NCBI GenBank assembly: GCA_050942695.1
Contig: JBMNNU010000025.1
Location: 1-20,027 of the forward strand
DNA length: 20,027 nucleotides
Source of the DNA: JBMNNU01 sp050942695
Lineage (GTDB): Bacteria > Chloroflexota > UBA6077
Direction of reading: 5' to 3'
Program-made: the position numbers and the translations under genes
The notes under the pieces: generated by a model
The model's database searches: none
Seen by the model: only the letters and a program-made list of their open reading frames with translations
Told to the model about the DNA's origin: nothing
Part shown: positions 7,797 through 14,219 of the stretch, piece by piece
Layout: each line of letters starts with the position of its first letter
How positions within the stretch are numbered: the first letter of the stretch is position 1

Positions 7797-9105
7797 ACTG
7801 GAGCTGTTGCCTGGGAGCCTGACGCCCACGTTGGTGGAGGGGCTGGCGCGGCTCTCAGCTTGGGCGACATTTGAGCCTGCGGCTGCGATGTTGGAGCACT
7901 TCACCAAGGTGCGGGTTAGCAAGGCGACGGCGGTGCGGACTGCGGAGCGAGCCGGCCAGGCCTATGTGGAGATCCAGACGGCCGATGTGGAGCGTCTTGA
8001 GAGGGAGTTGCCCGAGTCGCCCGAAGGGCCTGAAGTGCAGCAGTTGAGTGTGGATGGGGCGATGGTGCCGCTTGTGGGCGGAGTGTGGGCAGAGGTTAAG
8101 ACGTTGGCCATCGGCACCGTGAAGGTTGAGGAGGTGAAGGGGGAGCGGGAGGTACATACCGAGGAGCTCTCCTACTTCTCCCGTATGGCCGACCATGAGA
8201 GCTTTGGGAGATTGGCCACGGTAGAGAGCTATCGGCGGGGGACGGAGAAGGCGGGCAGAGTGGGGGCCGTTAACGACGGAGCGGACTGGGAGCAGGGCTT
8301 TGTCGACTATCAGCGCCCCGATGCGGTGCGGATCCTTGACTGGGGCCATGCCACGGAGCATCTGGCGGCGGGGGCTCAAGCTGTGCTGGGAGCGGGCACG
8401 GCCGAGGCTTCCGAATGGCTGGGACTTCAACTGCACGAACTGAAGCACGGGGACTCGGACGGGGTGCTGAAGGGGCTACGTGGACTAAAGGACAGCCTGC
8501 TAGTACATCACGGGGCGGCAGGGGAAGCCCCCGAGGTAGTACCCGGCAGGGAGCAAGACTTCAAGGTGGTGAGCGAGCACCTTGAGTACCTGGAGAAGCG
8601 GCGAGACCAGATCAGATATGCCGAGTTCATAGCCGCGGGGCTGCCAATCGGCAGCGGGATCGTGGAGAGCGCCAACAAGCTGGTGGTCGAGGCGAGGCTG
8701 AAAGGGGCAGGGATGCATTGGGAGAGGGGGCATGTGAACCCGATGGTGGCCCTGCGCAACGTGGTGTGTAGTGATCGCTGGGATGAGGCCTGGGCCTTGA
8801 TAGCCGAGCGGCTGCGGCTAGGACCGAGGGAGCGGGCACAGGCGCGGCGAGAGAGGCGGCAGAGTGAGGGAGCAGAGCCGGCGCAGGCGGCGGCCGTTCC
8901 GGAAGCGGCTGGGATCGAGTCGAAGGAAGAGCCGATCCCGGTGCTGATAACGGCGGAGCGTGAGCCGGTGCCTGTCCCAGCGGAAGAGAAGCCTACAGCC
9001 TCCGATAGGCCTAGACCCGGAGCCTCGTCCAGCGGTCCGCGACGACCGGCACCAGAGCACCCTTGGAGGCGTATGGCCATCGGTAAAGCCCAACGGGCAG
9101 CCTAG
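7771..9105 (+). CDS. ISKra4-family transposase, catalytic part (frame-shifted)
   Basis: This frame is open from before 7729 to 9105, but only the part from about 7771 fits the family. It carries a DDE-type catalytic domain: QLSVDGAMVP (first Asp), SYFSRMADHESF, VNDGADW, AVRILDWGHATEHL (second Asp) and PIGSGIVESANKLVVEARLKGAGMHW (Glu). These blocks are typical of ISKra4 transposases. The tail after residue 370 of the frame is rich in Ala, Glu, Pro and Arg and looks disordered. No own ribosome binding site is evident near the junction, so without frameshifting this part may not be made. Together with the upstream frame it would give about 560 residues. Confidence 0.82.
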   Translation, partial: RGFPPLDDELELLPGSLTPTLVEGLARLSAWATFEPAAAMLEHFTKVRVSKATAVRTAERAGQAYVEIQTADVERLERELPESPEGPEVQQLSVDGAMVPLVGGVWAEVKTLAIGTVKVEEVKGEREVHTEELSYFSRMADHESFGRLATVESYRRGTEKAGRVGAVNDGADWEQGFVDYQRPDAVRILDWGHATEHLAAGAQAVLGAGTAEASEWLGLQLHELKHGDSDGVLKGLRGLKDSLLVHHGAAGEAPEVVPGREQDFKVVSEHLEYLEKRRDQIRYAEFIAAGLPIGSGIVESANKLVVEARLKGAGMHWERGHVNPMVALRNVVCSDRWDEAWALIAERLRLGPRERAQARRERRQSEGAEPAQAAAVPEAAGIESKEEPIPVLITAEREPVPVPAEEKPTASDRPRPGASSSGPRRPAPEHPWRRMAIGKAQRAA

Positions 9106-9123
9106 TACTACAACATGACTCAG

Positions 9124-9144
9124 CCGGAATCTTGAAACGCACCC
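9124..9144. repeat. Right terminal inverted repeat of the IS
   Basis: This is the perfect 21-bp complement of 7290-7310. It lies 19 bp after the transposase stop codon. Confidence 0.9.
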
Positions 9145-9223
9145 AAACTCTGAATTCTGAAGGCAGTGTGTAGTATTTAGCGAAATGCCGATAGACATAA
9201 GGGCTTATGAACAATGCTCGAAG

Positions 9224-9252
9224 TTGGAAGAGTCGTGATGAGTTGATAGAAT
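9224..9252 (+). promoter_or_regulatory. Likely recJ promoter
   Basis: TTGGAA (9224-9229, 4/6 to the -35 consensus) and TAGAAT (9247-9252, 5/6 to the -10 consensus) are separated by 17 bp. The predicted start of transcription is about 30 bp before the recJ ATG. It lies outside the IS, so recJ does not seem to depend on the element. Confidence 0.45.
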
Positions 9253-9287
9253 CGGCAGCCATGAGCAGTCGTGAGGTATTGCGATAG

Positions 9288-10988
9288 ATGTCTAAAAAAC
9301 GCTGGCGTGTTGCTGAGCCAACACCGGAGGCGGTTGATGCTGAATTGGGGCAATGGCCTCAACCGTTGCGGCAACTGCTGTTCAACCGCGGAATCCTGAG
9401 CGCCGAAGAAGCTGAACACTTTTTTTACCCAGAGAGATCCGAGATGCACGATCCTTTTCTGTTAAAAGGGATGGATGCAGCCGTTAACAGAGTGTTCCGC
9501 GCTCTAAGAGAAGAGCAGTTGATTGCTGTTTACGGTGACTTCGATGTAGATGGCTTGACTGCAGCGGCTTTGCTGATTGAGGTGCTGCAAGCACCCGGTC
9601 TGCAGGGGCGAGTTGTGCCCTACCTGCCTCACCGCGCCAGGGAGGGCTACGGACTGAACTTGGAAGCGGTGAGGCAATTAGCCCAGAAGGGGGTAGGGCT
9701 ATTAATCACCGTCGATTGTGGGGTTGGGGCGGATAAGGAGATAAAGCTGGCTGAGACCCTTGGGATCGATGTGATAGTAACGGATCATCATCAAATCTCT
9801 AATGGTCTCCCTCCTGCCCTAGCCGTTATCAACCCCCGGCAGGAAGGGTGTTCGTATCCATTCAAAGAACTCGCAGGGGTTGGGGTGGCGTACAAGCTAG
9901 CCGAAGCTCTCCTTTCTCATTTATGGGGTATACAGCAAGCGAGGACGAAGCTGAAATCTTCGCTGGACCTGGTCGCGCTGGGGACGGTTGGGGATCTGGC
10001 TCTCCTGCTTGGGGAAAACAGGTTGCTGGTCAAGCTTGGGCTGGCGGAGATCAACCGAGGTGAGAGGTTGGGGCTAAGAACCCTGGCGTCCGCCGCTGGG
10101 ATCAGGGATCGCACCATCGGTACAGACAGTATTTCGTACGTTTTAGCGCCGAGACTGAACGCCGCTGGGCGAATGGGTGACGCTAGGCTCGGCTTGGATC
10201 TGCTGCTGTGCCGATCGGAGGAAGAGTCCACGCGTCTCGCCTCACTATTGGAGACCGCAAACCGAGATAGACAGGTAGCCACCGCGACAGCGCTCAACAC
10301 CGCTCGAGAAGCGCTGTCCAGGGAGGCGGAACTACCCCCTGCTATCGTATTAGTGGGCGACTATCCGTCAGGAATCGTGGGCTTGGTGGCGAACCGGCTT
10401 GTAGAGGAGCTGCACAGGCCGGCTTTCGTGATTGAGGCAGGGGAAGGCGAGTGTCGGGGGTCTGGAAGGGGAGTGCCGGGCTTCAACGTTATCCAAACTC
10501 TCGCCGAAGCATCGGACCTGTTGGTGCGCTTTGGAGGACACTCTCAAGCGGCCGGCTTCGCTGTCGAGGTTTCACACCTGGACGCCCTTCGCTCTCACCT
10601 GGAGTGCGCGGCTGGCCGCCTGGATAAGGCTGCTGCTCCCCCTGATATTTTAATAGAAGGCAAGCTAAAAGCTCGAGATTTCCGCCCCGGACTGTTCGAT
10701 CTGCTGGCACTGTTGGAACCCTATGGCGTCGGGAACCAGCGGCCTATCTTTTGCTCACAGGGGCTACAGGTTCGGGATGTTAGAGTGGTAGGTTCAGGTC
10801 ATCTGAGAATGACGTTGTTGGATGAAACGGGAACGGTTGGAGCGATTGGGTTTGGAATGGCCTCCGAGGAGTACTCCTTTGCCAGGCCTGGCGCTCGGAT
10901 AGATTGCGCATACACAGTAGCGCGAAACGAGCGGGGTGGGACGTTTGCCTACGAAATGGTGTTGAAGGATATGCGCCTCTCAGACTAA
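9288..10988 (+). CDS. recJ: Single-stranded-DNA-specific exonuclease RecJ
   Basis: RecJ is a 5'-to-3' single-strand exonuclease of recombination and mismatch repair, acting in the cytosol on DNA ends and gaps. The 566-residue length is normal. DHH-family motifs are in order: VYGDFDVDGLTAAA (about 82-95), ITVDCGVG (about 140-147), VIVTDHH (about 162-168), LAPRLNAAGRMGD (near 285), then the DHHA1 motif FGGHSQAAGFAVE (near 415-427), and a C-terminal OB-type domain. Metal-binding Asp and His residues are all present. The ATG is preceded by GTGAGGT about 9 bp upstream. The next gene is a candidate single-strand annealing protein under SOS control, so the two may act in one repair pathway, although a terminator separates them. 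Confidence 0.95.
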   Translation: MSKKRWRVAEPTPEAVDAELGQWPQPLRQLLFNRGILSAEEAEHFFYPERSEMHDPFLLKGMDAAVNRVFRALREEQLIAVYGDFDVDGLTAAALLIEVLQAPGLQGRVVPYLPHRAREGYGLNLEAVRQLAQKGVGLLITVDCGVGADKEIKLAETLGIDVIVTDHHQISNGLPPALAVINPRQEGCSYPFKELAGVGVAYKLAEALLSHLWGIQQARTKLKSSLDLVALGTVGDLALLLGENRLLVKLGLAEINRGERLGLRTLASAAGIRDRTIGTDSISYVLAPRLNAAGRMGDARLGLDLLLCRSEEESTRLASLLETANRDRQVATATALNTAREALSREAELPPAIVLVGDYPSGIVGLVANRLVEELHRPAFVIEAGEGECRGSGRGVPGFNVIQTLAEASDLLVRFGGHSQAAGFAVEVSHLDALRSHLECAAGRLDKAAAPPDILIEGKLKARDFRPGLFDLLALLEPYGVGNQRPIFCSQGLQVRDVRVVGSGHLRMTLLDETGTVGAIGFGMASEEYSFARPGARIDCAYTVARNERGGTFAYEMVLKDMRLSD

Positions 10989-11036
10989 CCCCATCAATAA
11001 TGGCAGGTAGGGATGGTTCACACAAACAGCCAGATC

Positions 11037-11096
11037 TGTAGCATCGGGGCTTGTACCCGACGAGGTACCACGTCAGGCATAAGGTCTGATGCTACA
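11037..11096. repeat. Structured intergenic repeat, relative of 976-1086
   Basis: The perfect 9-bp outer stem tgtagcatc (11037-11045) and gatgctaca (11088-11096) encloses short internal stems: cggg/cccg (11045-11048 with 11056-11059) and tcag/ctga (11073-11076 with 11086-11089, which partly overlap the closing arms). The first half aligns with the start of the element at 976: both share GTAG, CGGG, GTACCCG and a GGT-CC-CG block with one gap. The second half is shorter here. Probably two members of one repeat family. Confidence 0.5.
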
Positions 11097-11216
11097 TTGT
11101 GACTCGTGCCGTTAACCATGCCTTGCAGGTTCGAATATGGCCTGCATCTTGCAATAATTTGAAACGAGAAGGGATCGAGATCGAGTATCTTCGACTTTCT
11201 CCTCCTCCCACACTAT

Positions 11217-11259
11217 GGCGGGGCGGGTTGTCTGGAGCCCACCCCGCCTATCATTTTTA
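11217..11259 (+). terminator. Rho-independent terminator after recJ
   Basis: A GC-rich stem pairs 11217-11229 (ggcggggcgggtt) with 11236-11248 (agcccaccccgcc), with one mismatch and one wobble pair. A run of five T follows at 11254-11258. It lies about 230 bp after recJ and 70 bp before the next promoter, so it shields the SOS-regulated gene from read-through. Confidence 0.75.
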
Positions 11260-11329
11260 GCTGGTAGCGGTAATAAAGCGGCAAGAATTCTTCCGTTTAT
11301 GGCTACCCGTTACTCGCGCGACCCCGTTC

Positions 11330-11357
11330 TTGACAGAACGCTACAGGCGAGTATAAT
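11330..11357 (+). promoter_or_regulatory. Consensus sigma-70 promoter of the annealing-protein gene
   Basis: A perfect TTGACA (11330-11335) and a perfect TATAAT (11352-11357) are 16 bp apart. Such a strong promoter usually needs tight repression, which fits the LexA-type box directly downstream. Confidence 0.85.
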
Positions 11358-11364
11358 GCGTGTA

Positions 11365-11376
11365 GAACGTATGTTC
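11365..11376 (+). promoter_or_regulatory. LexA (SOS) box, GAAC-N4-GTTC type
   Basis: GAACGTATGTTC begins 8 bp after the -10 box and so covers the expected transcription start. With flanks it reads AGAAC-GTAT-GTTCG and differs from the Gram-positive consensus CGAAC-RNRY-GTTYG at one position. The position and match make control by LexA likely. No lexA gene is in the window. Confidence 0.7.
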
Positions 11377-11450
11377 GAATCTTGTCGGTTTTGAGTTGCG
11401 TCGGTTCGCCGAGTGAAAGGATGATTAGCTTGAGAGGAGGACGTTTTAGC

Positions 11451-12164
11451 ATGAGTGAGACACCGGCGAGGACGGAGGCAAAGGTGGTAAAAGAAGGAAC
11501 CGATACTACAGTAAAGGCAAACGGCTCTCGATGCAAGGTTGAGAAGAACGGTGAACGCCACTTCGACCCCAGTAGATATCTACGAAAGCTAGGCGGGAAA
11601 GAGTACCTTGAGGTCAAGTGGAGGTTGCTCTGGTTGAGAACCGAGCATCCAGATGCTGTAATGCGAACGGAGTTGGCCAAACTGGAAGATGGGTTTGCTC
11701 TGTTCAAAGCATACGTAGCCATCCCTGGTGGGGGAGAGTCCACCGGCTGGGGCTCTGAAACCCGCCAGGATTTTTTTGACTATATAGAGAAAGCCGAAAC
11801 CAAAGCACTCGGCAGGGCGTTGGCCGCCCTTGGATATGGCACTCAGTTCTGTGAGGATTTCGACTTCGCAGCGGGGTCAGCAGGGAACAGCCACGTCGTC
11901 GATTCTCCTATAGATGCACCTGCCAATGGCGCCGGCCAGTTGGCGCGTCCTGCCCCGATTTCCCAGACAAATGGCTCACTTGCCACGCCAGCTCAGTTAA
12001 GGCTTATCTATCTTACTGCTACACGCGATCTCCAGATAAGCGAAGAGTCTTTAGAAGAGAGATGTCAGTCCCATTATGGGAGACTGCCCCTTCATCTTAC
12101 CAAGAGGGAGGCCTCGGAATTCATTGATGCACTGAAGGCGGAATCGCTCAACAGGGGGAAATAA
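11451..12164 (+). CDS. Rad52/DdrA-like protein, candidate single-strand annealing protein
   Basis: The product is 237 residues if it starts at ATG 11451, which has GAGGAGG 10 bp upstream; an earlier in-frame ATG at 11421 has a poorer site. The core, about residues 37-135, has YLEVKWRLLWLRTEHP, an Ala/Phe-rich strand region, then DYIEKAETKALGRALAALGYG. This resembles the Rad52/Rad22/DdrA fold group of single-strand annealing proteins found in phages and bacteria such as Deinococcus. A low-complexity linker (about 136-178) leads to a C-terminal domain, ATPAQLRLIYLTATRDLQI to EASEFIDALK, which is often attached to such proteins. Its promoter carries a LexA-type box, so it is probably made after DNA damage and may anneal complementary strands. 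There are no phage genes around it. The family call is by pattern only. Confidence 0.65.
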   Translation: MSETPARTEAKVVKEGTDTTVKANGSRCKVEKNGERHFDPSRYLRKLGGKEYLEVKWRLLWLRTEHPDAVMRTELAKLEDGFALFKAYVAIPGGGESTGWGSETRQDFFDYIEKAETKALGRALAALGYGTQFCEDFDFAAGSAGNSHVVDSPIDAPANGAGQLARPAPISQTNGSLATPAQLRLIYLTATRDLQISEESLEERCQSHYGRLPLHLTKREASEFIDALKAESLNRGK

Positions 12165-12194
12165 CCCACATCGACAACGAAAATTAGAACCGAC

Positions 12195-12223
12195 TTCACA
12201 AGTTGTCATGATAACCGTATAAT
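12195..12223 (+). promoter_or_regulatory. Promoter of the GntR regulator gene
   Basis: TTCACA (12195-12200, 5/6) and a perfect TATAAT (12218-12223) are 17 bp apart. The motif at 12202-12215 fills the spacer, so a repressor bound there would block RNA polymerase. Confidence 0.65.
12202..12215. promoter_or_regulatory. Putative GntR operator 1 (autoregulation)
   Basis: GTTGTCATGATAAC is a near palindrome (GTTrTCATGAyAAC). It lies between the -35 and -10 boxes. Thirteen of its 14 bases recur at 13150-13163, in the promoter of the next operon. The shared site points to the GntR protein encoded between the two. Confidence 0.62.
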
Positions 12224-12225
12224 AG

Positions 12226-12249
12226 GGCCAGCCTCTCGAGAGGCTGGCC
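12226..12249. repeat. 24-bp perfect palindrome at the transcription start
   Basis: The two halves ggccagcctctc and gagaggctggcc form an uninterrupted palindrome, followed by ttgttgtcctt. It begins 3 bp after the -10 box, so the GntR mRNA would start with or within this hairpin. It could also stop read-through from the annealing-protein gene, or stabilise the leader. As a DNA palindrome it could be a second protein-binding site. Confidence 0.65.
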
Positions 12250-12309
12250 TTGTTGTCCTTCGAATTATCTCGTCGTAACCTCACAAGGATTAAGATTAGG
12301 AAGTGTGAC

Positions 12310-13125
12310 GTGGCGGATAGAGGGATTGGGAGTGATACGCCTAAAGGTTCGGAAGGACATTCAAACAACCAGGTAGCTGATTTTGGGCATGTTACCCTGT
12401 CTGTTGGCGAAAACCGACCTCCCCTGTATCACCAGTTAAAGGATTATCTCCGTGACAAGATCGAATCTGGTGAATGGCAACCAGGCCAGAGGATACCTTC
12501 AGAGAGGGAGCTGTGCGCCGCTTTCAATGTGAGCCGTGCTACCACCACTCAGGCGCTCAACGACCTGGAAAGAATGGGCTTGATCGAAAGACGGCAGGGG
12601 AAGGGCACCTTCGTCGCTCAGCCCAAGTTGGTTCAGAGCCTGCTCGGTTTCTATACCTTCACGGAGGAAACCCTGGCCGGCGGCCTGAAGCCGGTAATAA
12701 AGATACTGTCCATCGAGATCTCAGCCCCCACCGCACGGCACGCTAAGATGCTGGATATTTCCCCGACTGCAAAAGTATTCAGCATCGAGAGGCTTCGATT
12801 GGTGAACGGTGAACCGGTGCTTTTGGATGAGTGCTTCATTCCTTTCGACCTGTGTCCAGAATTGATCCAAGAGGACCTCGAGTCCCGTTTTCTGCACGAT
12901 ATCCTATCGGAGAAGTATGGGATCCGGATGGTCGAGCAGGAGAAATGGGTTGAACCAGTTGTGCTAGACGACTACGAAGCCGGACTTCTGCGCACCAAGA
13001 GGGGGGCCTTGGGTCTGCAAGTGGAGAGAGTGGCCTACACTGAAGGCAAAAAGCCGATGGAGTTCCGTAAGTCACTCGTTCCAGGGCATCGGTGCAAATA
13101 CGTAGTGGAGGTGACGCGACCATAA
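12310..13125 (+). CDS. GntR-family transcriptional regulator, HutC/UTRA type
   Basis: The protein has 271 residues from the chosen GTG. The frame is open up to TTG 12250, but those codons would overlap the leader palindrome and have no binding site. GTG 12310 has a weak TTAGG 9 bp upstream. A winged helix-turn-helix domain starts near residue 37 (PLYHQLKDYLRDKIESGEW), with the GntR signature PSERELCAAFNVSRATTTQALNDLERMGLIERRQGKGTFVA. The C-terminal UTRA domain (about 115-270) is the ligand-binding fold of the HutC branch, with VFSIERLRLVNGEPVLLDECFIP as a clear hallmark. It probably represses itself and the operon starting at 13212 through the motif found in both promoters. The effector is unknown; a sulfonate or organic acid handled by the operon is a reasonable guess. 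Confidence 0.92.
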   Translation: MADRGIGSDTPKGSEGHSNNQVADFGHVTLSVGENRPPLYHQLKDYLRDKIESGEWQPGQRIPSERELCAAFNVSRATTTQALNDLERMGLIERRQGKGTFVAQPKLVQSLLGFYTFTEETLAGGLKPVIKILSIEISAPTARHAKMLDISPTAKVFSIERLRLVNGEPVLLDECFIPFDLCPELIQEDLESRFLHDILSEKYGIRMVEQEKWVEPVVLDDYEAGLLRTKRGALGLQVERVAYTEGKKPMEFRKSLVPGHRCKYVVEVTRP

Positions 13126-13141
13126 GGAAAAAATCATATAA

Positions 13142-13163
13142 GTTGACATGTTGACATGATAAC
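13142..13163. promoter_or_regulatory. Putative GntR operator 2 with an extra half-site
   Basis: GTTGACATGATAAC (13150-13163) differs at one base from operator 1. A further half-site, GTTGACATG, sits directly before it at 13142-13150. The full site covers the -35 box of the operon promoter, a classic place for repression. Confidence 0.62.
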
Positions 13164-13179
13164 ATCGTCCTGCTATGCT
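13151..13179 (+). promoter_or_regulatory. Promoter of the kinase-ComA-Frd-Hdr operon
   Basis: A perfect TTGACA (13151-13156) is followed after 17 bp by TATGCT (13174-13179, 4/6). The first gene of the cluster starts 32 bp after the -10 box. Confidence 0.6.
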
Positions 13180-13211
13180 GGTGGCTGGCATGAAGTAACT
13201 GGAGGGCTCAC

Positions 13212-14216
13212 TTGGTACCAAATCAGAAACCTTTAAAGCTCTACACAAGAGCGATCAAGATTCTTGATGCAACGTTCGGTCTGGTTTCCAACAACGAGTG
13301 GTTGCTCAACGATCCAGAGTTCTTCAGCGAGTATAAGATGCAGTGCTTGCTGACGAACGTGTATAAAATCGACGACATCCCCTTTGGCCCGAATCTAGAT
13401 GCGTATTTCTACATTTACGATATCCCCAATGTTCCCCCCACGATGAAGGTCACCGACAATGCGGTCTTCGTCACAGGGCCTATCAGCGAGTTGGATGCCA
13501 AGATGGCCGACAGGCGGTATAGCATCTTCGGCAACTTGGGGCTGTTCTTCAAATACTCTATGGCCACTCTTGAGCGCCACGGCATATACAGTTTCCACGC
13601 ATCGGCCATGTACAATCCAGAAAATAACGAGCTGATGGCGGTTGTTGGTGGGGCTGGTGCAGGAAAGACCGTCTTTATCCTCGAAGGGATTAGCCGCGGT
13701 TATCAAATCTTCACTGTGGAGATGCTGCACTTCGCCTTCCGGGATGAGGGGCTGGTATTCTACAAGGGCGCCCTGATGGACAACATCAGGATCGGCAACC
13801 TGGTTTACGATTTCCCCAAGGCGGCCGAGCGACTCGGTGCCGAGATCCCCAAGGTGGACGACGTCTGGGGCACGAAGATCGCCCTGGATTTCCGGCCTAT
13901 GGCGCCGAAGGAAGATGTGATCGTCAACCCTAAACTGTCTTTCTTCTTCCCTCGAATCGAGGCTGGTCGCGACCCGGCGATCATCAACGATATCACGAAG
14001 CGCAATAAGCTGAAGTGGATGCTGTACAACAACGCCGTGGATAAGATCGGTGGAAGCAACCTCTTCTACGAAACGATACCGTGCGACACCATGGACACTC
14101 CCGAGTTGATGGCCAAGAGGGAGCGCGCGATGGAGAGGCTGGTATCGGGTGAGTTCGAGATCCTCAGGGCAAAGAATATTTTAGCCGGAACCCATAACTG
14201 TATGGAGGGATTATAA
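13212..14216 (+). CDS. HPr kinase-like P-loop protein
   Basis: The protein has 334 residues and starts at TTG, with GGAGGG 5 bp upstream. An N-terminal region of about 130 residues is followed by HGIYSFHASAMY and a Walker A motif, VVGGAGAGKT (about 144-153). This arrangement is seen in HPr kinase/phosphorylase-like proteins that lack the usual N-terminal HprK domain, including kinases found in biosynthetic clusters. The classical HPr-kinase signature is not obvious, so protein phosphorylation of HPr is unlikely. Its stop is 3 bp before the ComA-like start, so the two are almost certainly translated together and work on related substrates. The fold is related to PEP carboxykinase, and ComA uses PEP, but any link is only a thought. 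The function is unknown. Confidence 0.6.
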   Translation: MVPNQKPLKLYTRAIKILDATFGLVSNNEWLLNDPEFFSEYKMQCLLTNVYKIDDIPFGPNLDAYFYIYDIPNVPPTMKVTDNAVFVTGPISELDAKMADRRYSIFGNLGLFFKYSMATLERHGIYSFHASAMYNPENNELMAVVGGAGAGKTVFILEGISRGYQIFTVEMLHFAFRDEGLVFYKGALMDNIRIGNLVYDFPKAAERLGAEIPKVDDVWGTKIALDFRPMAPKEDVIVNPKLSFFFPRIEAGRDPAIINDITKRNKLKWMLYNNAVDKIGGSNLFYETIPCDTMDTPELMAKRERAMERLVSGEFEILRAKNILAGTHNCMEGL

Positions 14217-14219
14217 GCA

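Larger units (their letters stand above)
7290..9144 (+). mobile_element. ISKra4-family insertion sequence, 1855 bp
   Basis: The element is bounded by 21-bp perfect terminal inverted repeats at 7290-7310 (starting GGGTGCGTTTCAAG) and 9124-9144. It carries a transposase in two overlapping frames. The GGG ends and the transposase sequence fit the ISKra4 family. Flanking bases do not form a clear target duplication: 7281-7289 and 9145-9153 differ, and only aaa is shared next to both ends. It is inserted between the TAXI operon and recJ, in a non-coding gap. Loss of the duplication suggests an old insertion or a later rearrangement. Confidence 0.88.
10989..11329. other. Gene-free gap with a structured repeat and a terminator
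   Basis: This stretch after recJ has no credible reading frame. It holds the structured repeat at 11037-11096 and the terminator at 11217-11259. Between them, 11100-11210 shows only the short gcagg/cctgc pairing around ttcgaat, which looks a little like a tRNA T-arm, but no tRNA can be folded around it. Confidence 0.6.

Noticed and set aside
7281..9153. Target-site duplication of the IS
   Set aside because: The 9 bp on each side do not match. Only aaa is shared directly at both ends, which can be chance.
11128..11150. ttcgaat inside gcagg/cctgc, resembling a tRNA T-arm
   Set aside because: No acceptor, D or anticodon arms can be placed around it.
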